A stretch of 64,000 nucleotides of DNA from Branchinecta lynchi (Eukaryota > Arthropoda > Branchiopoda > Anostraca > Branchinectidae). The notes under the pieces were generated by a model. That model searched no databases. It was given only the letters and a program-made list of their open reading frames with translations, and was not told the origin of the DNA. The position numbers and the translations under genes were made by a program. The stretch covers positions 3,038,001 through 3,102,000 of the forward strand of contig JAKZAP010000014.1 of NCBI GenBank assembly GCA_023053575.1, read 5' to 3'. Below, one piece after another: positions 21,291-31,925 of this stretch (position 1 is the first letter of the stretch; each line of letters begins with the position of its first letter).

Positions 21291-22235
21291 GATGAGCTCA
21301 TCGGGGGAATGAAATGTATATTTACTCAAAAGTATCATTTGTACTTTAAGAAATTCAGTTGTAAGCAGCACATCTGGAAGTACCTTAACTCGTGATCACC
21401 GGAATTCCAAACCCCCCTCCCCCTATCTAACTCCCACCACAGGGCTCGAATCCGATCCAGTTCTGTCACTGATTAATATAGGGCTTGTTCTTCCCACCAA
21501 GTTTCATCTTAATCGACCCACTCTACGCGTGTCACAAGATTTACGGCTCCCCCCTCTAACTCCCCCCCCCCTACGATAATCGGATCGCGTTCGGGACATC
21601 CGAGAAACGAGCCTTTCCAAATTTCAAGTTTCATTAAGATCCGATCACCCGTTCCAAAGTTATACGTACCTCTAGATTTCGGATCCTCCTTCCGTCCACT
21701 CCCCCCCACAGTGGTCGGATCGAGGAAGTGACTATTTCCAAGTTAGTTTGGTTGGGTCCTTGGTATGCTTGCCAAGTTTCACTGTCCTAACTCACCTGGA
21801 AGTAACTTAGCTCCGTATGGCCGGAATTCCGGACCCCCCTCCAACTCCCCCCACAGTGCACGAATCCCGTCCGGTTCTGTCAATGACGTACCTAGGGCTT
21901 GTGCTTATTCCTCTCACCAAGTTTCATCTCGATCCCTCCACTCTAAGCGCGGTAAGCCCCCACATTCATAGGATTCGGTCCAGACTTGAAATGGGACATC
22001 TGAGACATGACGTCTTTCCAAAGATCATATTTCATTAAGATTCGATAAACCGTTCGAAAGTTATGCAAGGCACTAAATTCTGGACTCCGGGTCCCCTCCC
22101 TCCCCCCACTATAGTCGGATCGGGCAAGTGACTATTTCCAACTTAGTTTGGTTGGGTCTCTAACATGCCTGGCAAGTTTCATCGTCCTAGCTTATCTGGA
22201 AGTACCCTATAACTCGTAAACACCGGACTAAATTC
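21291..22235 (+). repeat. GGCACTTG-family repeat fragment, plus orientation
   Basis: Characteristic phrases CTGGAAGTACC, GATCACCGGAATTCC, CACCAAGTTTCATC, GATCCCTCCACTCTA in order, with C runs. Forms an inverted pair with 22240-23490. The intervening ORFs are repeat artefacts. Confidence 0.75.
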
Positions 22236-22239
22236 TCAT

Positions 22240-23490
22240 TGAGCCTAAGCGTACTTCCAGAATTTCTAGGACAATGAAACTTGGCAGGCATATTAGAGAC
22301 TCGACCAAACTAACTTGGAAACAGTCATTTACCCGATCCAACCATCGTGGGGGGAGGTGGATGTGGCGGAACCCGGAAAATGGGGGCATGCATAACTTTC
22401 GAACAGGTGATCGGATCTTAATGAAACTTGATATCTGGAATCTGGAATATCTGAGACAAGGTGTCTCAGATGCCTCATTTCAAGTCCGGACCGGATCCGG
22501 TGAATCTGGGGGGAGTCGGAGGGGGGAACCGGAAATCGTGTGAAACGAAGTGGAGCGATCGGTATGAAACTTGCTGGGAAGAACAAGCACAAGCTCTAGA
22601 TAAATCACTGACAGAACTGGACCGGATTCGGACACTGTAGGGGGAGTTGCGAAGGGGGTTCCGGAATTCCAGCGATCCGTCATTACAGTACTTCCAGGTG
22701 GGCTAGGACGATAAAACTTAGCAGGCATATCAGCGATCCGATCAGATTAAATTGGAAACAGTTATTTGCCCGATCTGACCATCGTGGGGGGGGGGGGCGG
22801 AATCCGGAAATAAGTGGCATTCATAACTTTCGAACGGGTTTTCGGATCTTAATGAAACTTTATATCTTCAAAGACCTCATGTCTTAGATGTCCCATTTCA
22901 ATTCAGGACCGGATCCAATGGACTGGGGGGCGGGGGCGGAGGGGAGAACCGAAATCTTGTGACACGCATATAGCTGAGCGATCAGGACAAAATTTGGTGG
23001 GAAGTACAGTCACAAGTCCTAGGTGCATCTGTGACAGAATGGGTGTGGGAGCTTTATGGGGGTGTCCGGAATGTCGGTGGTCGTGGGTTATGGTACTTCC
23101 ATATGTGCTAAGAGGATTTGCTGAAGCATTAGAAACTTGACATCATTGTGTTAAACATCGTCACTTCTCCGATCCGACCATCTCTTAAAGAACTCATCTT
23201 AAACCGCAAAGTGCAAAAAATACTTTTAAGCAAAATTTCACTTTTTCACGACCGCCATGAGCATATGATCCTTTTTGCCTCAAGTGTTTTGCTTAGAAAT
23301 TAATTTTTAGCACCCTTAAAGTGCGTATCTTAACCGAAAAGTGGAAAAAACTTTTGACCATTACTTCCAACCTCTGACCCAGCCTTGCAAGTTTGGCGCA
23401 TCTGAACCGAAAAGCTTATAAAATACTTTTGACCATCACTTCCATCTGACTCTTGCAAGTGCCATATGAACTTCCAGCTCTTGTTTGGCT
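22240..23490 (-). repeat. GGCACTTG-family repeat, minus orientation
   Basis: Reverse complement of the family; its head lies at 23455-23490 (AAACAAGAGCTGGAAGTTCA on the minus strand, then ATATGGCACTTGCAAG). With the preceding copy it makes a roughly 2.2-kb inverted pair. Long G run near 22786. Confidence 0.8.
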
Positions 23491-23533
23491 TATATAAAGC
23501 CAATTGTTGTAAGTCATTTAACTTTCTTGCTTT

Positions 23534-23851
23534 CTAACCTGCCTGAGAAAGATCGTCTCCAAACAAATATTTCGTGATCTTATTCTCAGGTGCGCAAAGA
23601 CCCAGTGACACTTTTGGGTTCAAGTAAGGTTTCAATGCGTACTGGTGGGCCATGTTTAATTCATGGTTGGCTCTACCAAACAAGCCTACAGCCTCCATTA
23701 GCCCGTCAGTCATTTCCTTTCTTAAAGGAGAGTCTCCCATAACGAGTGCTTTTCCGGTAACGCTCGTTAAGATCCCCACAGCCCCGACAACCTTTTTCTG
23801 TGGTTGTCTTGTCAAATGTTCTCCACAGTTCAGGGTTAATCGTTGCCACAA
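23534..23851 (-). pseudogene. DIRS-like Gag fragment
   Basis: 105-codon frame containing LFGRANHELNMAHQYALKPY, LNPKVSLGLCAPENKITKYL and FGDDLSQ. The pattern a-N-x-R/H-r-x-xl-kP-dln--y--LC------lFGdDl is typical of Gag-like proteins of DIRS-type tyrosine-recombinase retrotransposons. No start context is known, and it is on the opposite strand from the DIRS RNase H and recombinase pieces at 25.3-27.9 kb. Confidence 0.55.
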
Positions 23852-23869
23852 CCACCTCGTCTAAATTCG

Positions 23870-24450
23870 ACGCAATCATAATCACTAGACTATCCTTCAG
23901 CGTTTGGCAAAAACAAGAATATAGGAAGTAGGGATAAAATTGACTTAGCAGCTAGTTTACCTTTATCCTTTTCAGTCGTAGACATCATGACGGATGAAAA
24001 CTTGGAGCATTATCTTCTATAACTTACTTGGTATTATCAATCTATCCGTAACTTTTCAGGATCAAAATACCATAGATGCCACTCTAAAATCTATTGCGAA
24101 ACTACGCATCGTTTTTTTATGTCATTGTCGACTAATCTTGAACCCTTCGGCTACGAAACCTTAAGTTATAATCCGCGGCTGGAATCGGGAGGACGGTCAT
24201 TCTGTGGGGGTGCTGAGAACAGACTCCTTATAAACCAGAAAAACGGAATGTCAAGTAAATAGTAAGTTCAGATAAAAACATGCTGGTTTAGCATGAGGTT
24301 GACATTATAAAACACGATGTAAAATATGCAGCTATTACACAATTGCAATCGATCTACAGGAACAGGAAGTTCAATAATACATGATTTTCAGAAAAAACCG
24401 ACTGTTTTGACAAAAAAACGAAGGATTTTCAGAAATCCGTGTAAAAACAA
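23870..24450. other. Unassigned stretch
   Basis: No ORF, repeat family or RNA gene recognised. Confidence 0.4.
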
Positions 24451-24670
24451 GATCTAAGGTTTCGATGGGATCCCAAAAATCTAATATTTGATCCAAAAAA
24501 CTGGGTCTTGTCTTCACCGGACCCAGTCTTCGCCAGGCTAATCATTTCAGTTCAGATATACCTCTATAAGCCATATCTATTTTGACGATACGGACCGAAA
24601 CTTCCTGCTTTACTTCTGCCAAATTTCCGGTTTCGGCCGAATTCCGAGCGAACTACTTGTCCAGCAAAGA
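24440..24670 (-). repeat. GGGATCC-family repeat, end fragment
   Basis: Holds the family's terminal part inverted: AACAAGATCTAAGGTTTCGA, TGGGATCCCAAAAATC, TCTTGTCTTC, TCCTGCTT, and CCGAATTCCGAGCGAACTAC, then stops. Confidence 0.75.
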
Positions 24671-25080
24671 AAGAAAGTTATTTTATTAGTTTTTTCTGCA
24701 AAAACAGTCGGTAAAAATTACCAGTCAGTCGGTAAATGCCGTGCCCCCCCGTTTTGGCTAGTAATACCTCTTGATATTACGATGTGTTTGAGAGTCAGAA
24801 TGGACGAGCCTTTCCCGTGACGATGAACGTACTCAATGTTGGTTCTTGAATGTTACATCTATCGTTTAAAGGTTAACAGAATAGGGCTAAGTTACGGTAG
24901 TCTGGTTACCCATCATATTTTTTACTTAATTAGACTAGAAGAACCGACAAAAACGCGTTACTTCGTTGCTTTGTTGTCCACGATTATGGAATTTTTGCTG
25001 ATGTAATTTCTCTTCCATAACTGTTGTAGGCTCGGACAGATTTATTGCGGTTGTTAAACTTGTAAAGGAATAGCCGAAGA
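24671..25080. other. Unassigned, possibly decayed DIRS pol
   Basis: Lies immediately upstream of the DIRS RNase H piece on the plus strand, but no RT motif can be read in any frame. The bases just before 25081 can be joined in frame to the RNase H after removing the hAT MITE. Confidence 0.35.
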
Positions 25081-25088
25081 CCCATCAG

Positions 25089-25266
25089 CAAGGCCGTATC
25101 CAAGGGGGGGGGGTTAACCCTAGTCCCCCGAAACACACAAAAAGAACGATTTTTATAGGCTTTTCCCTCTGATCTATGTTTTTTTTTGTACTTTTTTGTC
25201 CGACCAGCAGGCAAACCCCCCTCCCCCCCCCCCCCCCCCCGAAATAAATGCCTGGATACGGGCCTG
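25089..25266. mobile_element. hAT-type MITE with 8-bp target duplication
   Basis: 178 bp flanked by CCCATCAG (25081-25088 and 25267-25274). Ends CAAGGCCGTATCCAAGG and the inverse of CAGGCCCGTATCCAGG, bracketing G and C runs. An 8-bp duplication and CAG-type termini are hAT hallmarks. It disrupts the DIRS-like coding region. Confidence 0.85.
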
Positions 25267-25510
25267 CCCATCAGCCACAGAGACATTGGTGTCATTTTAC
25301 AAAGTGACGCAAGTTTGTTGAGATGGGGTTTTCATGTACGATCAATTAATTCAAGCACTGGGTGAGAGTGGACCCCGGAAGAAGCCGAGTGTCATATAAT
25401 CGCACCGGAACTGAAAGCAGTATTACTAGGCTTGAAAAGTTTTAGAAGTCTGATTGAAGGTAAGCATGTGAGAGTTAGAGTAGATAACACTACCGCCTTA
25501 TCGTACATTA

Positions 25511-27367
25511 GCCGTTTTTTTGTAAAACTCCGTTTTCCTTACACCGTTCTCCGTTCTGCCAATAAACCCGTTTTTGTTCAATGAGTTTCAAACTCGTTCT
25601 CCGTTGAGGTTGTTACAAAAAAACGCCTCTGACACCAATTTAAACTGAGGGGCTAGTAATTAAAAATCAGCATTTTGCGTACGATTTCCAGGGGCGTCAT
25701 TTGGGGGGGGGCTTACCCCTGGCTTTCCAAGGGAGCTCCAAGGGTCAGCAAACACTCCAGACACTCCAAGCAAACATTCAGCAAACACTCAAAGTCTCCA
25801 GAGCTTTCCAAGGGTCAGCAAACACTCAGTGCCTTTTCTTTTCACCCACAATCCCACAGTTTGTTTATCCAGGAAAAATATCCAGAAAAAAATAGTTTCT
25901 CATCAGAACTGTGACATTTGGTTGCGTCATGTCAGTTGACCAAGGTCACTCATGAAAACTTAACACTTTTTAATCCGAGATAATGACCCATTCTTCGAGT
26001 ATCGAATGTCTTCAAGGCGCCTTTGAGCCTGGGTCAGTCGCGCGTCTTAACAACTCTGAACATGGGGAGAGACATGATCTTTGTAACATGGCGTCGAGTA
26101 CCACTTTTTGAATTTTTTTTCCTGGATTGCTCAGGGCCCTCTTGGGGGCCTGAGGGTCAGAAAACACTCAGTGCCTTTTCTTTTCACCCACACTCCCACA
26201 GTTTGTTTATCTTATAAAAGGGTAAGGATTTTTTTAAATCTATGTTTGATGTGGGTTTGTGTGGTTTCGATGGTGGTGGATAAGGCTAGCCACAACAGAG
26301 TTGCAGCAAAGGCTACTCTGGTTCGCAAACATGAGAAGAGGACTGAATTCTATTCTTATTTCAATATTTTAATGTCTATTTCATCCATCTTTCCCGCTTT
26401 CCTCTTCTGTTTTAACTTTTTATTTTTCGAGATGCCACGATCTCTATTCTAACATTGTAGTATGTACTCCTCAAGAGTCAAGACTACATGTCCTGTTCAG
26501 TCATGTCGAAGCTCACCCTTATTAACATTACCACAAATTTTGGAATTTTTGTTACTGAATCAATGAAAATAGGAAGATCCATTTAGGACATACTTTTTCT
26601 TCTTCATTCATTTTTGTTAATTTGGTAAAAATAGGGTACTTTTATCCATTTCTGCAATTTTGCTTAAGGTCCTGTTCCCAATACTTTATCAATAGTTGCG
26701 TTTTTTGCCTCTGGTTCCTGTTCCGTGTTCTCTGTTCACAGTTGTCTGGTTTGGGTAAAAAACGGTGTTTTGTTGACGCTGTTTCGTGTTTCAAGTTTTT
26801 TTACTCTTCTGACGAAAACGCAAATTTAAGATCCTGAGCATATCTTAAGCGGAAAATCTGTTAAATTGCAAATTTTATTCCAAAACGACCATACTTTAGG
26901 ATCCAGCTTTATCCTCCAAACTTCTGCAATTCTTTCTTTTCTATCTGCGAATCTCTCTGCAATTTTCTATCTGAACAGTGATAAAACATGCTAGGAGAGC
27001 AAGTTCCGTGTTTTGCAAAACAGACAGCGGAACAAATAACACGGAACACAGAACAGCGTACAAAAACGGGAAAATGAGAAACAGCGTGTTCTATGTTGTG
27101 ACAAAAACGGGAAAAATATAAAACAGAGAGAAAACAGCGAACAGAACAGAGACAAAAAACGCAACTAATGTAGCAGAACGGAATGAGAATGGTATTCAGA
27201 ACTGAGGTTCCTATTCCGTTGATCATCCAGCAGAACTGAATGTATAATGAGAGGTAACTCGTTCTCCATTCTGCTGAAAACGGGCAATAGCACTACGGCC
27301 TTCTACTAAAAACCGCTTATAAGAGAATGGGATAGAGAACGGAGAACGGTGTGTTTACAAAAACGCG
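25511..27367. mobile_element. TIR element of about 1.86 kb inside the DIRS RNase H
   Basis: Left end GCCGTTTTTTTGTAAAACTC and right end the inverse of CGCGTTTTTGTAAACACACC, both followed inward by CGTTCTCCGTTCTG-type sequence; ATTA flanks both sides (25507-25510 and 27368-27371). Inside are two direct copies of a ~75-bp segment (CAAACACTCAGTGCCTTTTC at about 25817 and 26163) and another TIR element (26690-27172). No transposase domain recognised. Confidence 0.6.
26690..27172. mobile_element. Nested TIR element of about 480 bp
   Basis: Inverted ends built on TAGTTGCGTTTTTTGCCTCT (left) and the inverse of TTAGTTGCGTTTTTTGTCTC (right), extended by alternating GTTCTGTTC-like motifs for about 100 bp. 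It resembles the ends of the surrounding element, so it may be a related family. Confidence 0.55.
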
Positions 27368-27609
27368 ATTATTAATTAGATGGGCGGCAGCAAGTCTTCC
27401 GTTTGCAATAATATTGCAAAAGAAATCTGGCATTTCGTGTTGGATAACGATGCCTGGATTTCTGCGGAATTCATTACGGGAGAAGAAAATATAGTTTAAT
27501 ACAGTCATGGAATGGAAATTGAGCCCAGTGGTATTTAATATATTATGTGACTCGTTCGGAAAGTTTGAAATCGATTTATTTGCATAGAGAATTAGCTCCA
27601 GGAAAAACT

Positions 27610-27857
27610 CATCGCCTTGGATCGAGCCTGAAATTGACGGCTTGTCTTGTGTCAGGCGATCCTTGCAAGAAAGAGGACTCGATGGTACAGCAAGTGAAGT
27701 ACTTCTCGGAGCTTGGAAAAAGGAGATACACAAACAATACGCAACCCACCTTAAGAATTGGGATAAATATTGTAGTCAACAAGAAATCGATCCCTTGCGG
27801 CCAAATACAGGTCAGATCATTTGTAGAAAACAAACGGGAGATTCTACAGGTTTTTGA
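27610..27857 (+). pseudogene. DIRS-like tyrosine recombinase, N-terminal part
   Basis: Frame reads CVRRSLQERGLDGTASEVLL, then GAWKKEIHKQYATHLKNWDK and YCSQQEIDPLRP. This is the core-binding (SAM-like) domain that opens the tyrosine recombinase of DIRS-type elements (vRrsl-e-Gls--a-eilL-sWr-gT-kqY-syl-kW-kfC). It ends where a GGGATCC-family repeat begins at 27858, so the catalytic R-H-R-Y half is missing. Confidence 0.75.
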
Positions 27858-28760
27858 GATCACAAAACGTAAGTGGAGGGATACCTATGATATCGCAAAG
27901 GTTGTCGGTCTGTTAGCACGATAACTTTCGAAGGGAATGAGATATTTTGGTGCAACTTGGTGTGAGGATTCTTTGGGTTAAGGGTAAGATCAAGTTCGTA
28001 GATGGGCTCTGTAGCCCTACATTTAGGTGTGGGGGTTCAAATGAAGGGACAAAGCTAAGGTGATAGTCGATTATAGGGTACGAATACTTGTTATGGGTAA
28101 GAAGACATGCTGAACAATGGTGAAACCATTTTCTCGCCGGACAAGTAGTTCGTCCGGAATCCGACAAAAACTGGATAGCTGGTTAAAAGTAAAAATTTCA
28201 TTTCAAGTTGATAAAATGCTCGATTTAGAGATAAGAAGACATGCTAAACACTTATGTGAAAAGCATTTTCTACCCGGACAACTAGTTCGCCTGGATCCGG
28301 CCAAAACCGGAAAATTTGTTCAAAGCAAAAGTTTTATTTGAAGTTGATTAGATGACAGATCTAGGGGTAAGAAGAGACGCTGAGTCTATATAGGACAATA
28401 ATTTGTTGCCCGGACATATAATTCGTCCGGAATCCGGTTGTAAACGGAATTTTGTTTAACAGTTAAAGTTTTATTGAAGTGGATTAGATGTTCTTAATAG
28501 GGATCAGGAGATTCACTGAATTCGATTCTGAATTTTCTGTTTTTGCTGGACAAGTAGAAACTGGAAATTTGGCAGAAGTAGCCTAAAGCAGTAAGTTTCG
28601 GTCAGTGTCGTCAAAATAGATGTGGCTTGTAGAGATGTATCTGAACGTGGTCTTCTCTGATGATTAGCCTGACAAAGACTTGATCTGGCGAAGAGAAGAC
28701 CCAATTGAAAGGATCAAATATTAGATTTTTGGGATCCCATCGAAGCCTTTGGTCTTGTTA
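27858..28760 (+). repeat. GGGATCC-family repeat, full-length
   Basis: Starts TTTTTGAGATCACAAAACGT (first palindrome damaged), AGTGGAGGGATACCTATGA, GATAACTTTCGAAGGGAATG and ends GGGATCCCATCGAAGCCTTT then GGTCTTGTT. Internal units carry CCGGAATCCG-type palindromes every ~130 bp. It truncates the DIRS recombinase. Confidence 0.85.
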
Positions 28761-29740
28761 ACATATGTTTCGCTCACAGATGAGGTTATGGTGGGTTTAT
28801 ACACTGCGTAAAATCCGAGCGTATTTTGAAATCCGAGCGTATTTTACGCACGTTTTGAGCTTGAAAAGATTTCTAGCAATACGGACGTAAATAGAGAAAT
28901 CGGTCCGTTTTGTATTAAAAAACGTTCGTTTTTGTACCTATTTGTACCGATCTTTCACAGGAGGCAAAAGGCGGTACGCGAGAAGAAGAACGGAAGAAGG
29001 ATTTATAATTTAGAATGGAAGAAGGATTTATAAATTTTATGTGCAATTTCATGGGTTTGATTAGAATATTGGTATCGTTCATGGCCCTTGGAATTGGAAT
29101 TCCTATACGAAGAAAAGTAAAGAAACAAGTCGAGACGAGAGGAATTTGACGTTTAAGTGGATACATCCTGAGTTGCGTGCTGGTTCAAGTTTAACTGATA
29201 CAAGATACTGAGAGCTAGTCAATAATTTTAACCTCTTCTGATTCGATTTTTTCAGAACTGTTCAAGCTCTATTATCATTTAGTAATGTGTTTAATGGATA
29301 CACATAGGAAAACACTACACTGTAAGAAGAAACTAAGCAAAAGGAAACGGAACTTCTACTTCATGGTCAACCCGCCATTTTTGCTCCTTTTCCCGCGAGT
29401 AAACTCCAGAAATTAATCAAAAGGCACGCAAAACATGCTCTACACGGGTCCTGCTCCTTTTTTCATAAGAGCAAGGTCGAAAATCAAAAGAAAGGACGGG
29501 GTATTAAATCGAGAGGATAAACTATAAATTTGTAAGATGCCAAACCTAGACAGAATGTTAACTTCGTATTTATCTGTAAAGGTGTTAGCTGCCGACCACT
29601 GAAAGATTCCGTGCCGTGCCTTTTTTTAGTATCTGCACCTCTAGTACTCGAATTGTGACGATGACGATGATGGAAGAACTGGCAACTATGAGTATATTAG
29701 TTGCGGACCCCTGATGGGACACTATATTGTTTACTTACAA
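28761..29740. other. Unassigned stretch
   Basis: Only a short direct repeat AAATCCGAGCGTATTTT at about 28811 and 28832 noted. No supported gene. Confidence 0.4.
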
Positions 29741-30726
29741 CTCCGGAGCCTAGAAGAAGTGCACATTGTAGAATCCCCTTTTTAACGCAAAGAAGCTTGA
29801 GTACTAAAAAGAAGCACCGCCAGAAAACGGGTCCTAAAAAGACACGCCACAAAAGGGTCTTAAAAGGCACGCCAGAAAAGGGTCCTAAAAAGGTACGTTA
29901 TAGAATTACCTTTTATAACCTAAAGAAGTCGAGTACTAAAAAAAGGCAAGCCAGAAAAGGGTATTAAAAACCCTTGGCGTGCCGCCAGAAAAGGGTCCTA
30001 AAAAGGTAAGTTATAGAATTACCTTTTATAACCTAAGGAAGTCAAGTACTAAAAAAAGGCACACCAGAAAAGGGTCCTAAAAAGGCAAGCCAGAAAAGGG
30101 TCTTAAAAAGGCACATTATAGAATCACCTTTTATAACCCAAAGAAGTCAAATAATAAAAAAAAAGTCACACCAGAAAAAGGCACGTCCTAAAAAGGCACG
30201 CAAGAAGAGGGTCTTCAAGGGCACTTTATAGAATCACCGTTTATAACCCAAAGAAGTCGAGTACTAAAAAAAGGCACGCCAGAAAAGAGTACTAAAAAGG
30301 CACGCCAGAAAAGGGTCCTAAAAAGGCACGTTATAGAATCACCGTTTACAACCTAAAGAAGTCAAGTACTAAAAAAAGGCACACCAGAAAAGGGCCCTAA
30401 AAGGCACGCCAGAAAAGGTTCTTAAAAAGGCACATTATAGAATCACCTTTTATAACCCAAAAAAGTCACATCAGAAAAGGGTCCTAAAAAGGCACGTTAT
30501 AGAATCACCTTTTATAACCCAAAGAAGTCGAGTACTAAAAAAGGCACGCCAGAAAAGGGTCCTAAAAAAGCACGATAGAATCACCGTTTACAACCTAAAG
30601 AAGTCAAGTTCTAAAAAAAAGGCACACCAGAAAAGGGTCCTAAAAAGGCACGTTATAGAATCCCCGTTTACAACCTAAAGAAGTCAAGTTCTAAAAAATG
30701 GCACACCAGAAAAGGGTCCTAAAAAA
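29741..30726. repeat. Irregular minisatellite, AAAAAGGCACGCC units
   Basis: About 1 kb of interleaved short units (CCAGAAAAGGGTCCTAAAAA, GGCACG, TATAGAATCACC, TTTATAACC, AAAGAAGTCGAGTAC) assembled into higher-order blocks of roughly 100 bp. The 88-codon plus-strand frame at 29701 is low-complexity read-through of the array. Confidence 0.85.
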
Positions 30727-31165
30727 AGGCACAGACGGTGCATGCCTCCTGGTGCAGGCGAGCCTTCTTTTAGTATGCCATGCCTCATTTTAGTACGTGT
30801 GCCTCTTTTTAGTAGGCGTCCCTCCTGCACCATGCCGTGGCTCTTTTTAGTCGATCCCGCTTTTGACAAGTGTCACTAGGCAAATCCGCACGAGGCATTA
30901 GAAAACGGTCCTAGAAAGGCACGCCAGAAAAGGGTCCTAAAAAGACAAGCCAGAAAAAGGCACGCCAAAAAAGGGTCCCAAAAAAAGGCACAGACGGTGC
31001 ATGCCTCCTGGTGCAGGCGAGCCTTCTTTTAGCATGCCATGCCTCATTTTAGTACGTGTGCCTCTTTTTAGTAGGCGTGCCTCCTGCACCATGCCGTGGC
31101 TCTTTTTAGTCGATCCCGCTTTTGACAAGTGTCACTAGGCAAATCCGCACGAGGCATTAGAAAAC
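30727..31165. repeat. Direct duplication of about 180 bp beside the minisatellite
   Basis: 30727-30906 and 30979-31165 are near identical (CACAGACGGTGCATGCCTCC ... GACAAGTGTCACTAGGCAAA). Within each the array motif appears on the other strand (GTGCCTCTTTTTAG), so the unit mixes orientations. Confidence 0.85.
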
Positions 31166-31216
31166 CCTTCCATGAGACAACCCGGATTAAGACAATCAGC
31201 TTAGAGTTAGCTACCG

Positions 31217-31225
31217 TATATATAG
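31217..31225 (+). promoter_or_regulatory. Candidate TATA box
   Basis: TATATATAG lies 57 bases before the ATG at 31274 of a FLYWCH-type frame, a plausible core promoter spacing. Confidence 0.4.
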
Positions 31226-31273
31226 TAGAGGGTGCACGCTAGGATAGTGGTCAGTTTTAATTTTGGAAACATA

Positions 31274-31575
31274 ATGTCAACCGAAATCCAGTTAGAAATG
31301 GTGATAACTGCAAGAGGAGGGACTGCATTCCATACTAGTGGCTACAAGTTCGTTCTGTTTACAATATCTTCAGAAAGTGGCTACTACAGATGCCCTGACA
31401 AAGACTGTCCAGTAGGCTACGAGGGAAAAAATGTAATGACAAGTTTACTCTAACTTCCACGGCTGACCACAACCACATATGTAACCCCGCAGCGATTGTC
31501 AACGACAAAGTTCGATCCCGGTTCTCCGGTTTGATCTGTTTACATTTTAATTTCCTACTTTGTATTTTAGTTTAG
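31274..31575 (+). pseudogene. FLYWCH-type zinc finger ORF with one frameshift
   Basis: The first frame runs from MSTEIQLEMV through TARGGTAFHTSGYKFVLF to GYYRCPDKDC. The next frame, entered near 31430 at an A run, carries KCNDKFTLTSTADHNHICNP and ends in TAG at 31573-31575. Together: G...f...Gy.f.......YYRC-x4-C...HNH, the FLYWCH pattern (with Y for W). FLYWCH fingers occur in DNA-binding host proteins and at the N-terminus of FLYWCH-linked MULE transposases. A TATA-like box precedes it and AATAAA follows. Pseudogene, sequencing error and small intron remain possible. Confidence 0.6.
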
Positions 31576-31601
31576 TTTTGTGTGTGTGTATAGATAGAGC
31601 A

Positions 31602-31607
31602 AATAAA
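31602..31607 (+). promoter_or_regulatory. Poly(A) signal AATAAA
   Basis: AATAAA 27 bases after the stop of the FLYWCH frame. Confidence 0.4.
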
Positions 31608-31634
31608 ATTCGGTCGATGAAATTTATAGAACGT

Positions 31635-31925
31635 CTTTATGCCGAAAATTTGTCTCAAGGAAATTTGTCTTGAGCAAGATTTGCCTCGTGATAATTGGTC
31701 TTCTGGTAATTTGTCTTGTGAAAAATCGCCAAATTACTGACTTGTCTTGCGAAAATTTGTCTAGAAATTTGTGTCTCGTGAAAACTTGTCTCGTGATAGG
31801 TAGCCTTCTTGACTACGTCAAATTTAAAAAGGAGACCGGAACTTGTAATCTTCGATTAAAGACTTATTCTAAATGTCAGTCAGTTATCTTCGATTAAAGA
31901 CTTATTCTAAATATAGTCAGTTATG
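31635..31925. repeat. Short degenerate repeats
   Basis: 31635-31800: about nine diverged units around TTTGTCTCGTGAAAA. 31845-31925: two direct copies of about 40 bp (ATCTTCGATTAAAGACTTAT). Confidence 0.7.

Larger units (their letters stand above)
25291..27600 (+). pseudogene. DIRS-like RNase H, split by a TIR element
   Basis: 5' half at 25291-25509 reads VILQSDASLLRWG, EWTPEEAECHIIAPELKAVL and HVRVRVDNTTALSYI. The 3' half resumes at 27368 with a stop then MGGSKSSVCNNIAKEIWHFV and AWISAEFITGEENI, later FEIDLFA near 27566-27585. The order and motifs (TDAS, LELKAVL, DNTTA, INNMGG-like, GxxN) match RNase H of DIRS/Ngaro-type retrotransposons. Several stops; inactive. Confidence 0.75.
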
